DNA of 64,000 nucleotides. It comes from an uncultured Saccharospirillaceae bacterium. GTDB taxonomy: Bacteria; Pseudomonadota; Gammaproteobacteria; Pseudomonadales; Natronospirillaceae. Positions 37,840-47,744 of this stretch are shown in pieces; position 1 is the stretch's first letter, and each line of letters starts with the position of its first letter. Both the position numbers and the translations under genes were made by a program. Where the stretch lies: assembly GCA_913063165.1 (NCBI GenBank), contig CAJXZL010000005.1, positions 17,663 to 81,662 on the forward strand, given 5' to 3'. The notes under the pieces were generated by a model. It ran no database searches, was not told the DNA's origin, and worked only from the letters and a program-made list of their open reading frames with translations.

Positions 37840-39942
37840 ATGATGACGTTTACCGTTGATGCACAGCATATTGGACATCTGGTTTTTGATCGAGACGATC
37901 AAGCGATGAATCTGATGGACCTGGCATTTACCACTGACTTTGCAGCCACAGCCGCTGTTATCAAAGACACACCCAATCTTCGCGGTGTTATTATGCGCTC
38001 TGGGAAACCGACGTTTTTTGCAGGCGGCGATCTAGTCAGTCTGTCTCAGGTTACTGATGCAACAGCAGATGCACTGTTTGATCAGGTTGAATCGCTAAAA
38101 AACAGCATGCGACAGATCGAAACCTTAGGTATACCAGTCGTTGCTTGTCTCAACGGTGCGGCATTAGGTGGCGGCTGGGAACTGGCACTGTGCTGCCACT
38201 TTCGTATAGCCGTAGATAAGAAAGACCGTTATTTTGGATTGCCTGAAGTCACACTGGGACTCCTACCTGGGGGCGGTGGCGTCACCCGTATGACCCGATT
38301 ACTCGGGCTACAGGCAGCACTGCCCTATCTCACTGAAGGTAAAAAATTCAATGCCGCTGAAGGGTTACAGAGTCAGTTAATTGACCAAGTGGTAGCGGGG
38401 CCCGAAGCGCTTGAAGCCGCGGCGATAAGTCACATTATGGCCACAGAACACAGCCAGCAGCCCTGGGATACAAAAGGTTTCAAACTACCCGGAGGACATC
38501 CCAGTAGTCCTGCATTACAGCAATTGATTTCGGTAGCGCCGGCATTACTAAGACAAAAAACCCGTGGCAATTTTCCTGCACCCATCGCCATTTTGTCAGC
38601 GGCCATTGAAGGCGCAGCACTCGATTTTGACACAGCCAGTCGCATTGAATCACGCTATCTGGTGCAGGTGGCACGGTCTCCGGTCGCCAAAAGTATGATC
38701 AATACGTTTTTCTTTCAAATGAATGCATTACAGCGTGGAAAATTCGCCCCACAGGGTAATGCCAAGCCCATTAAAAATGCAGCTGTGGTTGGCGCAGGTA
38801 TGATGGGCAGTGGCATTGCATGGGCGCTAGCCAGCAAGGGCGTGCCGGTTATGTTACTAGACACCTCTTTAGCAGTGGCTAAGCAAGGCAAAGCCTATGT
38901 TGAAAAACTGGTCGAAAAACGTGTCAGCAAAGGCCGATTATCAGCGCAAAAAGGCGTCGATATTGTCTCGTTAATCTCCCTGGCTGACGACATCGCTCAG
39001 GTTGCTAACGCAGACTTGGTGATTGAAGCTGTCGTTGAAGACCGTGCGGTGAAATCAGAATTGCTTCGGCAGGTATCCGCGGTCGTTTCTACACAGTGCA
39101 TTATTGCCAGTAACACGTCCACGTTACCCATATCGGGACTTGCTGAATCCGTTAGCCACCCTGAGCGATTCATGGGCATGCACTTTTTTAGTCCTGTTGA
39201 ACAAATGCAGTTGATCGAACTCATTGCGGGTAAAAAGACCCATATCGACACACAAGCCAGCCTGTATCAGCTCACCTCACTGTTGGGGAAAATGCCAATA
39301 TTGGTGCAAGACAGCCGCGGATTTTATACGTCACGGGTTTTTCAAAGTTATATCTATGAAGGCATGAGAATGCTTTCTGAAGGGGTGCCTGCTGCATCCA
39401 TTGAAAATGCTGCCTGGCTCGCAGGAATGCCGATGGGACCGCTGACCGTCGTCGACAATGTGAGCCTGACTTTAATTGCCCAAATTATTAAACAAACCAA
39501 AGCAGACCTGAATGCAGACGGCGAAACAGTCGATGATGATCCAGCTGAACTGGTTTTGAATCAACTGATCAGCGCGAATAGAACAGGCAAGTCGTCAGGT
39601 GCAGGATTTTATGATTACGACAGCGAACGCACTCAGCTATGGGATGCATTACCGTCACTTTTCCCTGAAACCGCTCCTGTGCCGCTGCCAGATTTGGTAG
39701 ACCGCCTACTGTATGCCCAAAGCATTGAATCCTTTAAGGCGTATAACGCGGGCATTGTGGGTCAGATTGCGGAAGCCAACATTGGCGCTATTTTTGCCTT
39801 GGGATTCCCAGCATGGACAGGGGGTACTCTGGAATATATTAAACAGGTCGGCGTAGACGCTTTTACACGTCGGTGCCAAGATCTATCCACACGCTATGGT
39901 GAGCGATTTGCGGCACCAAGTAACCTGAACCGCTTATCCTGA
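37840..39942 (+). CDS. Fused enoyl-CoA hydratase / 3-hydroxyacyl-CoA dehydrogenase
   Basis: This 700-residue FadB/FadJ-like multifunctional enzyme hydrates 2-enoyl-CoA and oxidises the 3-hydroxyacyl-CoA. The N-terminal crotonase domain (about 1-190) has FFAGGDL and the two catalytic glutamates E114 (GGGWELAL) and E136 (GLPEVTLG). The NAD-binding motif VVGAGMMGSG lies at about 316-325, and the dehydrogenase catalytic H448 is in GMHFFSPV. Two C-terminal 3HCDH domains follow. It lies 13 bp after the thiolase gene. Confidence 0.95.
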   Translation: MMTFTVDAQHIGHLVFDRDDQAMNLMDLAFTTDFAATAAVIKDTPNLRGVIMRSGKPTFFAGGDLVSLSQVTDATADALFDQVESLKNSMRQIETLGIPVVACLNGAALGGGWELALCCHFRIAVDKKDRYFGLPEVTLGLLPGGGGVTRMTRLLGLQAALPYLTEGKKFNAAEGLQSQLIDQVVAGPEALEAAAISHIMATEHSQQPWDTKGFKLPGGHPSSPALQQLISVAPALLRQKTRGNFPAPIAILSAAIEGAALDFDTASRIESRYLVQVARSPVAKSMINTFFFQMNALQRGKFAPQGNAKPIKNAAVVGAGMMGSGIAWALASKGVPVMLLDTSLAVAKQGKAYVEKLVEKRVSKGRLSAQKGVDIVSLISLADDIAQVANADLVIEAVVEDRAVKSELLRQVSAVVSTQCIIASNTSTLPISGLAESVSHPERFMGMHFFSPVEQMQLIELIAGKKTHIDTQASLYQLTSLLGKMPILVQDSRGFYTSRVFQSYIYEGMRMLSEGVPAASIENAAWLAGMPMGPLTVVDNVSLTLIAQIIKQTKADLNADGETVDDDPAELVLNQLISANRTGKSSGAGFYDYDSERTQLWDALPSLFPETAPVPLPDLVDRLLYAQSIESFKAYNAGIVGQIAEANIGAIFALGFPAWTGGTLEYIKQVGVDAFTRRCQDLSTRYGERFAAPSNLNRLS

Positions 39943-39952
39943 GGAGACACGC

Positions 39953-41095
39953 ATGATACCGCGCGAAATTTACGATGCAGACCACGCCTTTTTTAGAGAC
40001 ATGGTAGAACGTTTTATGGAAGTGGAAGTAAAACCCTTTCATGACCAATGGGAAAAAGATGGCGAGGTTAGCAGAGCCGTGTGGAAGAAAGCCGGTGACC
40101 TTGGCTTCTTATGCCCCACCGTGTCTGAAGCCTATGGTGGCGCTGGTACCGATTTTCGCTATAACTGCATCATCGTCGAATCTTTTATGCGGGGTGGCTA
40201 TACCGGCCTAGGGTTTGGCTTGCATTCTGATATCGTCGCACCCTATGTGCAAAACCATGGCAGTGAATATCTTAAACAACGGTATTTACCCGCCATGGTT
40301 GCGGGCGACATCATCACCGCCATTGCCATGACAGAACCTGCGGCGGGCTCGGATTTACAGGGCATCAAGACAACAGCAGTAAAAGCCGGTGATCACTGGG
40401 TCCTCAATGGCTCAAAAACCTTTATCACAAACGGTCAAATGTGCGACATGGTTATTGTGGTCGCTAAAACTGACGTATCGGCGGGCGCCAAAGGCATCAG
40501 TCTATTTGTAGTTGATGCCGGCACACCGGGTTTTGACAAGGGTAAGACCTTACAAAAGGTAGGTATGAAAGCTCAGGACACCGCAGAATTGTTCTTTGAT
40601 GACTGCCGCATACCAGAAAGCCATTTACTGGGCGAACTTAACCAAGGCTTCCGCTACCTTATGGAAGAACTACCACAAGAGCGCTTAAGTGTGGCGGTCG
40701 GTGCAATCTCTGGGGCAGAAGCCTTACTGGATATGACCCGAGACTATGTTAAAGAACGGACAGCATTTGGCAAAACCGTTGCTGACTTTCAGAATACCCA
40801 GTTTGTACTTGCTGACATGAAAACCCGCATCATGGCTGCCCGCGTTCTGGTAGACCGTTGTATTGCCTTACATCTCCAAGGCCAATTAACGGTTGCAGAT
40901 GCGGCTGGCGTCAAACAGCTGACAACGGACCTACAATGCGCGGTCGCTGATGACTGTGTGCAGCTACATGGGGGAAATGGCTATATGTGGGAGTATCCTG
41001 TTGCACGTGCTTGGGCAGATTCACGCGTACAGCGCATCTATGCAGGTACCAATGAAATCATGAAAATGATTGTTGCCAGAGATTTACTTCAATAA
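39953..41095 (+). CDS. Acyl-CoA dehydrogenase, long-chain (ACADL)-like
   Basis: This FAD enzyme oxidises acyl-CoA to 2-enoyl-CoA. The 380-residue protein has AMTEPAAGSDLQ (about 125-136) and ends with VQRIYAGTNEIMKMIVAR. At the position where medium-chain enzymes have their catalytic Glu (IYEGT) this protein has Ala (IYAGT). The alternative catalytic base of the long-chain class is present as E243 in LPQERL. The HGGNGYMWEYP block is also close to that class. A strong GAGGAG ribosome-binding site precedes it, ten bases after the previous gene. Confidence 0.94.
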   Translation: MIPREIYDADHAFFRDMVERFMEVEVKPFHDQWEKDGEVSRAVWKKAGDLGFLCPTVSEAYGGAGTDFRYNCIIVESFMRGGYTGLGFGLHSDIVAPYVQNHGSEYLKQRYLPAMVAGDIITAIAMTEPAAGSDLQGIKTTAVKAGDHWVLNGSKTFITNGQMCDMVIVVAKTDVSAGAKGISLFVVDAGTPGFDKGKTLQKVGMKAQDTAELFFDDCRIPESHLLGELNQGFRYLMEELPQERLSVAVGAISGAEALLDMTRDYVKERTAFGKTVADFQNTQFVLADMKTRIMAARVLVDRCIALHLQGQLTVADAAGVKQLTTDLQCAVADDCVQLHGGNGYMWEYPVARAWADSRVQRIYAGTNEIMKMIVARDLLQ

Positions 41096-41111
41096 CCACA
41101 GGAACCGCACC

Positions 41112-42152
41112 ATGATCCATCCACTGAAAGGCATCAGAGTCCTGGACTTTACCACCCTGTTGCCTGGACCCTTTGCAACCAAATACTTGGTGGACATGGG
41201 CGCGACGGTGACGCGGGTGGAGGCACCCGATCGGCCAGACTTGCTAAAAATGCTGCCCCCGTTGATATCTATGGGTGGCTCAAAGGTAGGTGCGAGCTAT
41301 GCCTTTCTCAATGCCAACAAGTCTGTGCTCAGCTTAAACCTCAAGTCGACAGCAGCCCAACAACAGGTACACGACATGATCAAAGATGTCGACGTGGTCA
41401 TTGAGGGGTTCCGACCTGGGGTCATGGCCAAGTTCAATCTGTCCTATGAAACACTTAGGCGGATTAATCCACATTTGATTTACTGCGCCTTAACAGGATA
41501 CGGACAGACCGGACCCTTGAAAGACACCGCTGGCCATGACATCAACTATGTCTCGCTATCGGGTATTGCGGGTTATTCTGGAGCCACCAAGCCTGAATTA
41601 AGCAGCATTCAAATTGCCGATGTGGCAGCTGGTAGCTTGCATGCCGTCATTGGCATCCAAGCCGCATTGATTGAACGCACACGCACAGGACAGGGACATT
41701 TCGTCGATATAGCCATGGCTGACTGTAGTACGGCCTTTCATGCCATTTCCGGTGCCAATCAGCAAGTAAGTGGTATTGACCCTACCTATGGTTCAGAGAT
41801 GTTAAATGGCGGTAGTTTCTATGACTATTACGAAACCATGGATGGTCGCTGGCTATCCGTGGGCGGCTTAGAGCCCAAGTTTGTCATGCAATTTTGTCAG
41901 ATCATTCTGCGGCCAGAATGGGCGGAAAGATTTTTTGATTTTGACCATCAGACTCCCTTAAAACAGAACCTCATGGCACTTTTTGCATCACAACCCTTGT
42001 CATACTGGTTGGATTTATTTGAGGGTAAAGATGTCTGCGTAGCACCTGTGTTGCACCTTTCCGAAGTCACCCGCCACCCGCATTTTATTGCCCGAGGTCT
42101 GGTGAAAGACGGTCAATTTGGGCATCCTATTCAATACGATACTGTGAAGTGA
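41112..42152 (+). CDS. Class III CoA transferase, alpha-methylacyl-CoA racemase-like
   Basis: The 346-residue protein belongs to the CaiB/BaiF superfamily (start IRVLDFTTLLPGPFATKYL). Features of alpha-methylacyl-CoA racemases are visible: AGHDINY with H142 and D143, D170 in QIADVAAGS, and GLEPKF near 257. Racemases interconvert 2R- and 2S-methylacyl-CoA so that branched chains can enter beta-oxidation. As the last gene of an acyl-CoA oxidation operon, that role fits. I chose ATG 41112 with AGGA upstream. A CoA-transferase activity remains possible. Confidence 0.85.
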   Translation: MIHPLKGIRVLDFTTLLPGPFATKYLVDMGATVTRVEAPDRPDLLKMLPPLISMGGSKVGASYAFLNANKSVLSLNLKSTAAQQQVHDMIKDVDVVIEGFRPGVMAKFNLSYETLRRINPHLIYCALTGYGQTGPLKDTAGHDINYVSLSGIAGYSGATKPELSSIQIADVAAGSLHAVIGIQAALIERTRTGQGHFVDIAMADCSTAFHAISGANQQVSGIDPTYGSEMLNGGSFYDYYETMDGRWLSVGGLEPKFVMQFCQIILRPEWAERFFDFDHQTPLKQNLMALFASQPLSYWLDLFEGKDVCVAPVLHLSEVTRHPHFIARGLVKDGQFGHPIQYDTVK

Positions 42153-42203
42153 CCACAGCGCATGACTTCATCCAACAGACATGAGACCCTTTGAGATGGC
42201 CCA

Positions 42204-42794
42204 ATGGCACGATTGAAATCCCTTGTGATTTACCTACAGATTGCGCTGCTGACATTAATTGCCGCTACTGTGCAGGCAGATAGCCATGAAGGTATCGACC
42301 CTGAATTGCTCAATACCTTGCGGTCTGCTGTTCAAGAGTCGACGAGCTTTGGCGATGCCTATGTTGCACAAGTGTGGTTGGTCGATATGTCGAAGCGCAT
42401 TGAAAAGCTGATGCCCGATCCCATTGAACGGGTGACTTTTTTAAAAATCTTACATCATGAAGCAACACTGGCGAATCTGCAGCCTGAGTTAGTGCTCGCG
42501 GTAATTCATATAGAAAGCCGATTCGATCGCTATGCCATTTCAAGGGCGGGTGCTCGGGGACTCATGCAAATAATGCCCTTTTGGAAAAATGAACTAGGAC
42601 GCACTGAGGACAATTTGTTTAACACCGCTATCAATCTCAGATACGGCACCACCATCTTGGCGCACTACCTTAAAAGAGAAAAGGGTGACCTCCAAAAGGC
42701 ACTGGCCCGCTATAACGGCAGCACCGGGAAAACCTGGTATCCAGAAAAGGTGCTGACGGCCTGGGAGCGATTCTACTACGTCGACCATTCTTAA
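42204..42794 (+). CDS. Lytic murein transglycosylase (SLT family)
   Basis: The 196-residue protein has a signal peptide (about 1-25). An SLT goose-lysozyme-like domain follows with catalytic E104 (IHIESRFD), GARGLMQIMPFW (about 116-127) and ALARYNGS. It cleaves peptidoglycan glycan chains in the periplasm. It stands alone about 50 bp after the acyl-CoA operon and has no dockerin, LysM or other extra domain. Confidence 0.9.
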   Translation: MARLKSLVIYLQIALLTLIAATVQADSHEGIDPELLNTLRSAVQESTSFGDAYVAQVWLVDMSKRIEKLMPDPIERVTFLKILHHEATLANLQPELVLAVIHIESRFDRYAISRAGARGLMQIMPFWKNELGRTEDNLFNTAINLRYGTTILAHYLKREKGDLQKALARYNGSTGKTWYPEKVLTAWERFYYVDHS

Positions 42795-42933
42795 ATGGCA
42801 CTGTGCGCTTAAACCACAAGAAAACCCTTGGATGGATCGATTGCTGCCTAATTTTTAACAATCAAACTGGCAATTCTCAGAATTTGTATCATAGTTAAAC
42901 TATGCATTTGGACATGCTAGGGAGACTACAGGG

Positions 42934-44382
42934 ATGAAAAAATTCACAGGTTTGCGGCTAACACTGCCTACATTGCATTTTGATATGTCCGAAGTAATGC
43001 AGAAGCGCAGCGTTGATATGCATGAGACTTTCCTACACAACAATGATGTCATGGATGCCCCGCGCATATCAGACATCGCTGACTTTTTGAGTCTACACAA
43101 TCGCACCGAAATTCCATTTACACTGCGTCACCAGCGTTGCCACAAGTTGCTAGAACAAATCATGTTTTCAGCAATTGACCTTCAGGAATTATTGCCTCAC
43201 AAAGAACTGGCAACACTGCATACAGAAACCTGTTTCTCCGTAAAATTGCTCCTATTGCACGTACCTGCATCCAATACTGACCTGCAGCAGCAGTATCTGC
43301 ATTGGCTGGTGTTTTGTTTGAGCCAGCAGATTGCGAGCCAATTTGCCAATTACCATAATGAACCGAAAAGCTTGTGGGGTGAATTGCACCGCGCCTATCA
43401 ATACGTCCTAGATGAAAAGTTGGAAACCACCACAGGGTATCCGTTAAAGCCCAACATCGCGCAAACTTATCAGGCTATCGTATTTTTCACGGCTGCAGAG
43501 CCTTACCACTTAGATGCTACTGACGCACGCATATTACTGCAGTGGCTAAGAGCCTGGATGCCTAACGATTGCATGACACGGCTAACCAGCCAAGAAACTA
43601 GCCGCCACCAGTTTTATGTCAATTTGCTTGAAAATCGTGGGGTGCTCTCGGACAAACGGTTGCATGAGTTATTGGTACAGGATCACGGGATATTGGTCGC
43701 CGAACCGACAGCGTTAATGGCCATCGCCAAATCTCACATTAATTACCTCCATGCCAATGGCAGCGTCGATGAGATCAAAATTTATCTAGACGTAGACAAC
43801 ATCGACATCATATGTGCATTAAAAAAAGCGCTGGTTAGTTGGGGGAAAATCACTGAACGGAAAGATGTGCGTATCAAAAGTTACGAATCTGTCGAATTGG
43901 TAGTGGGACTGCCCTATGTATTACAAATTCTTGGATCCCATGTAGAGCACCGTCCTAATGCCATTTCCGGCACCGCCATCAACAACAGCAAAAACGGAGC
44001 CTGTATTGAAATTTCAAGCAAAGACATCATCAATGCCAACGTGGGTGATATCGTCAACGAACAGATATCGGCATCCGAATCGTTTATTGGCGTTGTGAAA
44101 TGGATTCGAAAAACACCCGATTCCGCTCAAATGGGCATTGAATACCTGTTAGGAAATTCACATTCTGTTCAAACCAGCATCACGGACCATTGGGTGAACG
44201 GTTTGTTTATGCAAGAAGGCAATAATGAAGTGCTACTGACCCGTTCTGGTATTTATCATTCTGGTCAAAATTTAAGAATAGCCAATCATAATCATGAAAA
44301 AACGGTACTGGCAAACTTAGGCCCCCTGTTGAACCGTTTTGGCAATACTGATGTATTCAGGGTGCTGTTTGATAACGCATGA
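42934..44382 (+). CDS. PilZ-like domain protein, N-terminal region unrecognised
   Basis: The 482-residue protein is soluble and mostly helical in its first two thirds. I do not recognise that part. Near residues 345-410 a beta-rich segment reads GTAINNSKNGACIEIS, then GVVKWIRK and MGIEYL. That is the layout of a PilZ domain, although the typical RxxxR and DxSxxG residues are only partly kept. It may therefore not bind cyclic di-GMP. A GGGAG ribosome-binding site precedes the ATG. It sits upstream of the cco operon but is separated by about 200 bp. Confidence 0.6.
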   Translation: MKKFTGLRLTLPTLHFDMSEVMQKRSVDMHETFLHNNDVMDAPRISDIADFLSLHNRTEIPFTLRHQRCHKLLEQIMFSAIDLQELLPHKELATLHTETCFSVKLLLLHVPASNTDLQQQYLHWLVFCLSQQIASQFANYHNEPKSLWGELHRAYQYVLDEKLETTTGYPLKPNIAQTYQAIVFFTAAEPYHLDATDARILLQWLRAWMPNDCMTRLTSQETSRHQFYVNLLENRGVLSDKRLHELLVQDHGILVAEPTALMAIAKSHINYLHANGSVDEIKIYLDVDNIDIICALKKALVSWGKITERKDVRIKSYESVELVVGLPYVLQILGSHVEHRPNAISGTAINNSKNGACIEISSKDIINANVGDIVNEQISASESFIGVVKWIRKTPDSAQMGIEYLLGNSHSVQTSITDHWVNGLFMQEGNNEVLLTRSGIYHSGQNLRIANHNHEKTVLANLGPLLNRFGNTDVFRVLFDNA

Positions 44383-44449
44383 TCCATTTCTGAGTGAAAA
44401 ATGACCCACTGTAGCTACAAGAGAACAAACCGATTGCATTATTCAACCG

Positions 44450-44465
44450 AAAAATTTAAATTTTT
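44450..44465. promoter_or_regulatory. 16-bp A/T palindrome upstream of ccoN
   Basis: AAAAATTT followed by AAATTTTT is a perfect palindrome just upstream of a -10-like TATAGT (44473-44478). It could act as an UP-type or bending element, or as an operator for an unknown regulator. Confidence 0.35.
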
Positions 44466-44583
44466 TATTCATTATAGTGTCGCCTGACCTACGTCATATA
44501 AAGTAAAATGGTTCTTTCCCATACTGAATCCTACATTCTGTTTCAACTCAAACCTTTACATTATTCTCTTTGGAATCTGATCT

Positions 44584-46020
44584 ATGAGCTCTCAAACCTC
44601 TACGACAGACCGTCCTCAATACAATATGGATGTTGTGAAATTATTCACAATCATGACTATTGTTTGGGGTATTGTCGGCATGGGCGTTGGTGTACTTATC
44701 GCCGCGCAGCTGATTTGGCCTGACGCGCTAAGTTTTGGTCCTTGGCTTCATTTTGGACGCTTGCGACCGTTACATACCAACGCAGTCATTTTTGCATTTG
44801 GTGGCAGTGCGCTTTTTGCTACTTCTTACTACTCGGTACAGAGAACTTGCCAAGCCACTCTGGCTTTTCCAAAACTGGCTATGTTCACGTTCTGGGGATG
44901 GCAAGCCATTATCCTATCGGCTGCTATCACCCTGCCGCTGGGTTTGACCTCTGGTAAAGAGTATGCAGAACTTGAATGGCCGATTGATATCGCAATCGCC
45001 GTCGTGTGGTTATCGTATTTAGCGGTATTCTCAAAAACCATCATGGCCCGACGCACGCCGCATATTTACGTCGGCAACTGGTTCTATATGGCCTTTATCG
45101 TTACTGTCGCAATACTCCATGTGGTTAACAGTGCAGCGATTCCGGTTGGGATGTTTAAATCTTATTCAGCATACGCTGGCACCACGGATGCGATGATTCA
45201 GTGGTGGTACGGACACAATGCAGTTGGCTTTTTCCTCACCGCTGGCTTTTTGGGCATGATGTATTATTTCGTTCCCAAGCAAACGGGCCGTCCTGTTTAC
45301 TCCTATCGCCTATCTATCGTTCACTTTTGGGCATTAATTAGCATTTACATGTGGGCGGGCGGTCACCACCTACATTATTCAGCACTGCCTGACTGGGCAC
45401 AATCATTGGGTATGGTGATGTCACTGGTACTGTTAGCACCTTCCTGGGGTGGCATGATCAACGGCATGATGACCCTGAGCGGCGCATGGCACAAACTGCG
45501 CACGGACCCAATTTTGCGATTCTTAGTTGTGTCTCTGTCATTCTACGGCATGTCTACTTTCGAAGGCCCTATGATGGCGATCAAGACCGTGAATGCCCTG
45601 TCACACAATACAGACTGGACTATCGGTCACGTACATTCTGGCGCACTAGGTTGGGTCGCGATGATCACCATCGGTGCGGTGTATCACATGATTCCGCGCT
45701 TATATGGCGTTGCCGAAATGTATAGTGTGAAGCTCATCAATACCCATTTCTGGCTGGCAACAGTCGGCGTGGTGTTCTATATCGTAGCGATGTGGGTTAA
45801 CGGCATCATGCAGGGTCTGATGTGGCGCGCGGTCAATAGCGACGGATACCTGATGTATAGCTTTGTACAATCACTAGAAGCCAGCTATGCAGGCTACATA
45901 GTGCGATTAATTGGCGGCGGTATTTTCTTTGTTGGCATGCTCGTGATGGCCTACAACGTTTGGAAAACCGTACAACTTTCAAAAACTGACGCGACTGCAT
46001 CTGTCGCACAGACTGTTTGA
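44584..46020 (+). CDS. ccoN: cbb3-type cytochrome c oxidase subunit I
   Basis: CcoN is the catalytic subunit holding the low-spin heme b and the heme b3-CuB site where oxygen is reduced. The 478-residue protein has about 12 membrane helices. The conserved histidines are visible as RPLHTNAV (H64), [18 protein letters not shown] and [12 protein letters not shown]. It heads the ccoNOQP operon. This oxidase has high oxygen affinity and suits low-oxygen growth. Confidence 0.98.
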   Translation: MSSQTSTTDRPQYNMDVVKLFTIMTIVWGIVGMGVGVLIAAQLIWPDALSFGPWLHFGRLRPLHTNAVIFAFGGSALFATSYYSVQRTCQATLAFPKLAMFTFWGWQAIILSAAITLPLGLTSGKEYAELEWPIDIAIAVVWLSYLAVFSKTIMARRTPHIYVGNWFYMAFIVTVAILHVVNSAAIPVGMFKSYSAYAGTTDAMIQWWYGHNAVGFFLTAGFLGMMYYFVPKQTGRPVYSYRLSIVHFWALISIYMWAGGHHLHYSALPDWAQSLGMVMSLVLLAPSWGGMINGMMTLSGAWHKLRTDPILRFLVVSLSFYGMSTFEGPMMAIKTVNALSHNTDWTIGHVHSGALGWVAMITIGAVYHMIPRLYGVAEMYSVKLINTHFWLATVGVVFYIVAMWVNGIMQGLMWRAVNSDGYLMYSFVQSLEASYAGYIVRLIGGGIFFVGMLVMAYNVWKTVQLSKTDATASVAQTV

Positions 46021-46031
46021 GGAGCGTCAAT

Positions 46032-46634
46032 ATGCAACATGAAAAGGTAGAAAAGAATCTCGGCTTAATGACCTTATTGATTCTATTCGCAATCAGTTTC
46101 GGTGGTTTGATTGAAGTAGTTCCCTTGTTTTTTATTAGTGAAACTACCGAGCCTGCTGAAGGGCTTAAACCCTACACAGCGATACAGCTTGAAGGTCGAG
46201 ATATCTATATTCGTGAAGGCTGTAGTGTCTGCCACACGCAAATGGTTCGACCATTGCGCGCTGAAGTAGAGCGTTATGGCCCTTATTCACAGGCAGGTGA
46301 GTTTATTTATGACCACCCATTCTTGTGGGGTTCTAAGCGAACTGGACCGGATTTACACCGCGTTGGCGGCCGCTATTCTGACGAATGGCATAAAGTCCAC
46401 TTGTACAATCCCCGTGATGTCGTACCAGAATCGAACATGCCAGCATTCCCTTGGTTGTTTGAAAATGAAATCGACAGCACCAAGACCGCAGCCAAGCTTA
46501 AAGCAATGAAGTTGTTGGGTGTTCCTTACACTGATCAAGACATTGAAAACAGTGCCAATGCAGTCCGCGGCGTCACTGAAATCAATGCGTTGGTTGCATA
46601 TTTGCAAGGCCTCGGCCTTACTGCGAAACGATAG
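46032..46634 (+). CDS. ccoO: cbb3-type cytochrome c oxidase subunit II (mono-heme)
   Basis: CcoO is the membrane-anchored cytochrome c that feeds electrons to CcoN. The 200-residue protein has an N-terminal membrane helix (about 11-35), one heme-binding CxxCH (C64-x-x-C67-H68, EGCSVCHTQ) and the later methionine ligand region [13 protein letters not shown] lies seven bases before the ATG at 46032. It follows ccoN by about 11 bp. Confidence 0.97.
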   Translation: MQHEKVEKNLGLMTLLILFAISFGGLIEVVPLFFISETTEPAEGLKPYTAIQLEGRDIYIREGCSVCHTQMVRPLRAEVERYGPYSQAGEFIYDHPFLWGSKRTGPDLHRVGGRYSDEWHKVHLYNPRDVVPESNMPAFPWLFENEIDSTKTAAKLKAMKLLGVPYTDQDIENSANAVRGVTEINALVAYLQGLGLTAKR

Positions 46635-46642
46635 GCGGTAAC

Positions 46643-46816
46643 ATGGATATTAATGATTTGCGTGGTATCGCTACCATCTTTACAACCGTCGCATTTTTGG
46701 CAGTGGTTGTGTGGGCTTACAGTGGCAAGCGAAAATCTCAATTTGACGACGCGGCGAATGCACCCTTTGCTGACGAAGGTGGCGTTGATGCCGAGAACGG
46801 AGAAACCCGATCATGA
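46643..46816 (+). CDS. ccoQ: cbb3-type oxidase small subunit CcoQ
   Basis: This 57-residue single-helix protein lies between ccoO and ccoP. It starts MDINDLRGIATIF, has one membrane helix (about 10-26) ending with WAYSGKRK, and an acidic tail. That matches CcoQ, which stabilises the oxidase complex. Its TGA overlaps the ccoP ATG (ATGA). Confidence 0.93.
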   Translation: MDINDLRGIATIFTTVAFLAVVVWAYSGKRKSQFDDAANAPFADEGGVDAENGETRS

Positions 46817-47703
46817 GCAGCTTCTTGCATTGGTATATTTGGATTGTCGCCATTGGTTCGATTGTGGCTTTGTTTTGGCTCATTCAAGCAACACGAAATG
46901 TTGAAAGCTCGGGTGATGAAGATGCGACAACCGGCCACAACTTTGACGGGATTGAAGAATACAACAAGCCGTTGCCTGCTTGGTGGCTCTATCTATTCTG
47001 GGGCACCATGGTTTATGGGTTAGGCTATTATGCCTACTACGGTTTAGGTAACTGGAATGGTTTGGCAGATTGGTCTTCAGTTGGGCAACTCGCCGATGAG
47101 CAACGCGCCCATGATGAAGAGTTTGGAGCCTTGTTTGAAAAATTTGCCACCATGCCAATTGAAACCATAGCGACGGATGCCAAGGCATTACAATTGGGTC
47201 GTCAGATCTTCGAGAACAACTGTTCACTGTGTCATGGTGTTAGTGCCGAAGGCAGTAATGGTTTTCCAAATCTTACCGATTCAGCTTCGTTATATGGCAA
47301 TACACCTGACAGTATCAAGACCAGTATCGAAATGGGTCGTAAAGGCATAATGCCCGCATGGCAAGCCATTTTAGGCGATGAAAAGATCACACAGGTAACC
47401 CAATATGTGCTGAGCATATCGGGTCAAAAACATGATGCAGCCGCAGCAGCATTAGGTCAAACAGTCTATGCTCAAAGCTGTGTGGGTTGTCACGGCATGG
47501 ATGCATCTGGCAATTCTTTTGTCGGCGCACCAAATTTGACCGACGACGAGTGGCTCTATAGCCGCCCACAGAATGCGCTTGCAGTGGATATTCGCAACAG
47601 CATTGCATTGGGCCGCGCTGGTGTCATGCCTGCCTGGAAAGACCGCCTTGGTGACGCCAAAGTGCAGTTATTGACAGGGTACGTTTACAGTCTGTCTCGG
47701 TAA
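46813..47703 (+). CDS. ccoP: cbb3-type cytochrome c oxidase subunit III (di-heme)
   Basis: CcoP is the di-heme cytochrome c that receives electrons from soluble donors. The 296-residue protein has two membrane helices near the N terminus (about 8-22 and 56-76) and the conserved NKPLPAWW segment. Two CxxCH hemes are present (NNCSLCHG and QSCVGCHG), each with a later methionine ligand region (GIMPAWQ and GVMPAWK). It ends the ccoNOQP unit; a terminator-like hairpin follows. Confidence 0.97.
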   Translation: MSSFLHWYIWIVAIGSIVALFWLIQATRNVESSGDEDATTGHNFDGIEEYNKPLPAWWLYLFWGTMVYGLGYYAYYGLGNWNGLADWSSVGQLADEQRAHDEEFGALFEKFATMPIETIATDAKALQLGRQIFENNCSLCHGVSAEGSNGFPNLTDSASLYGNTPDSIKTSIEMGRKGIMPAWQAILGDEKITQVTQYVLSISGQKHDAAAAALGQTVYAQSCVGCHGMDASGNSFVGAPNLTDDEWLYSRPQNALAVDIRNSIALGRAGVMPAWKDRLGDAKVQLLTGYVYSLSR

Positions 47704-47719
47704 CTACCTACTTCAATAT

Positions 47720-47744
47720 CCGGGGCATCAGTCCCGGGTATTTT
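47720..47744 (+). terminator. Candidate terminator after ccoNOQP
   Basis: A short GC stem (CCGGG at 47720-47724 with CCCGG at 47733-47737) and an 8-nt loop is followed by GTATTTT. This is a modest intrinsic terminator. It merges into the large inverted repeat that begins at 47738. Confidence 0.5.

Noticed and set aside
44434..44446. A full Fnr/Anr box upstream of ccoN
   Set aside because: The TTG and CAA half sites are one base too close and the inner AT/AT bases are missing, so it was not listed as a feature.
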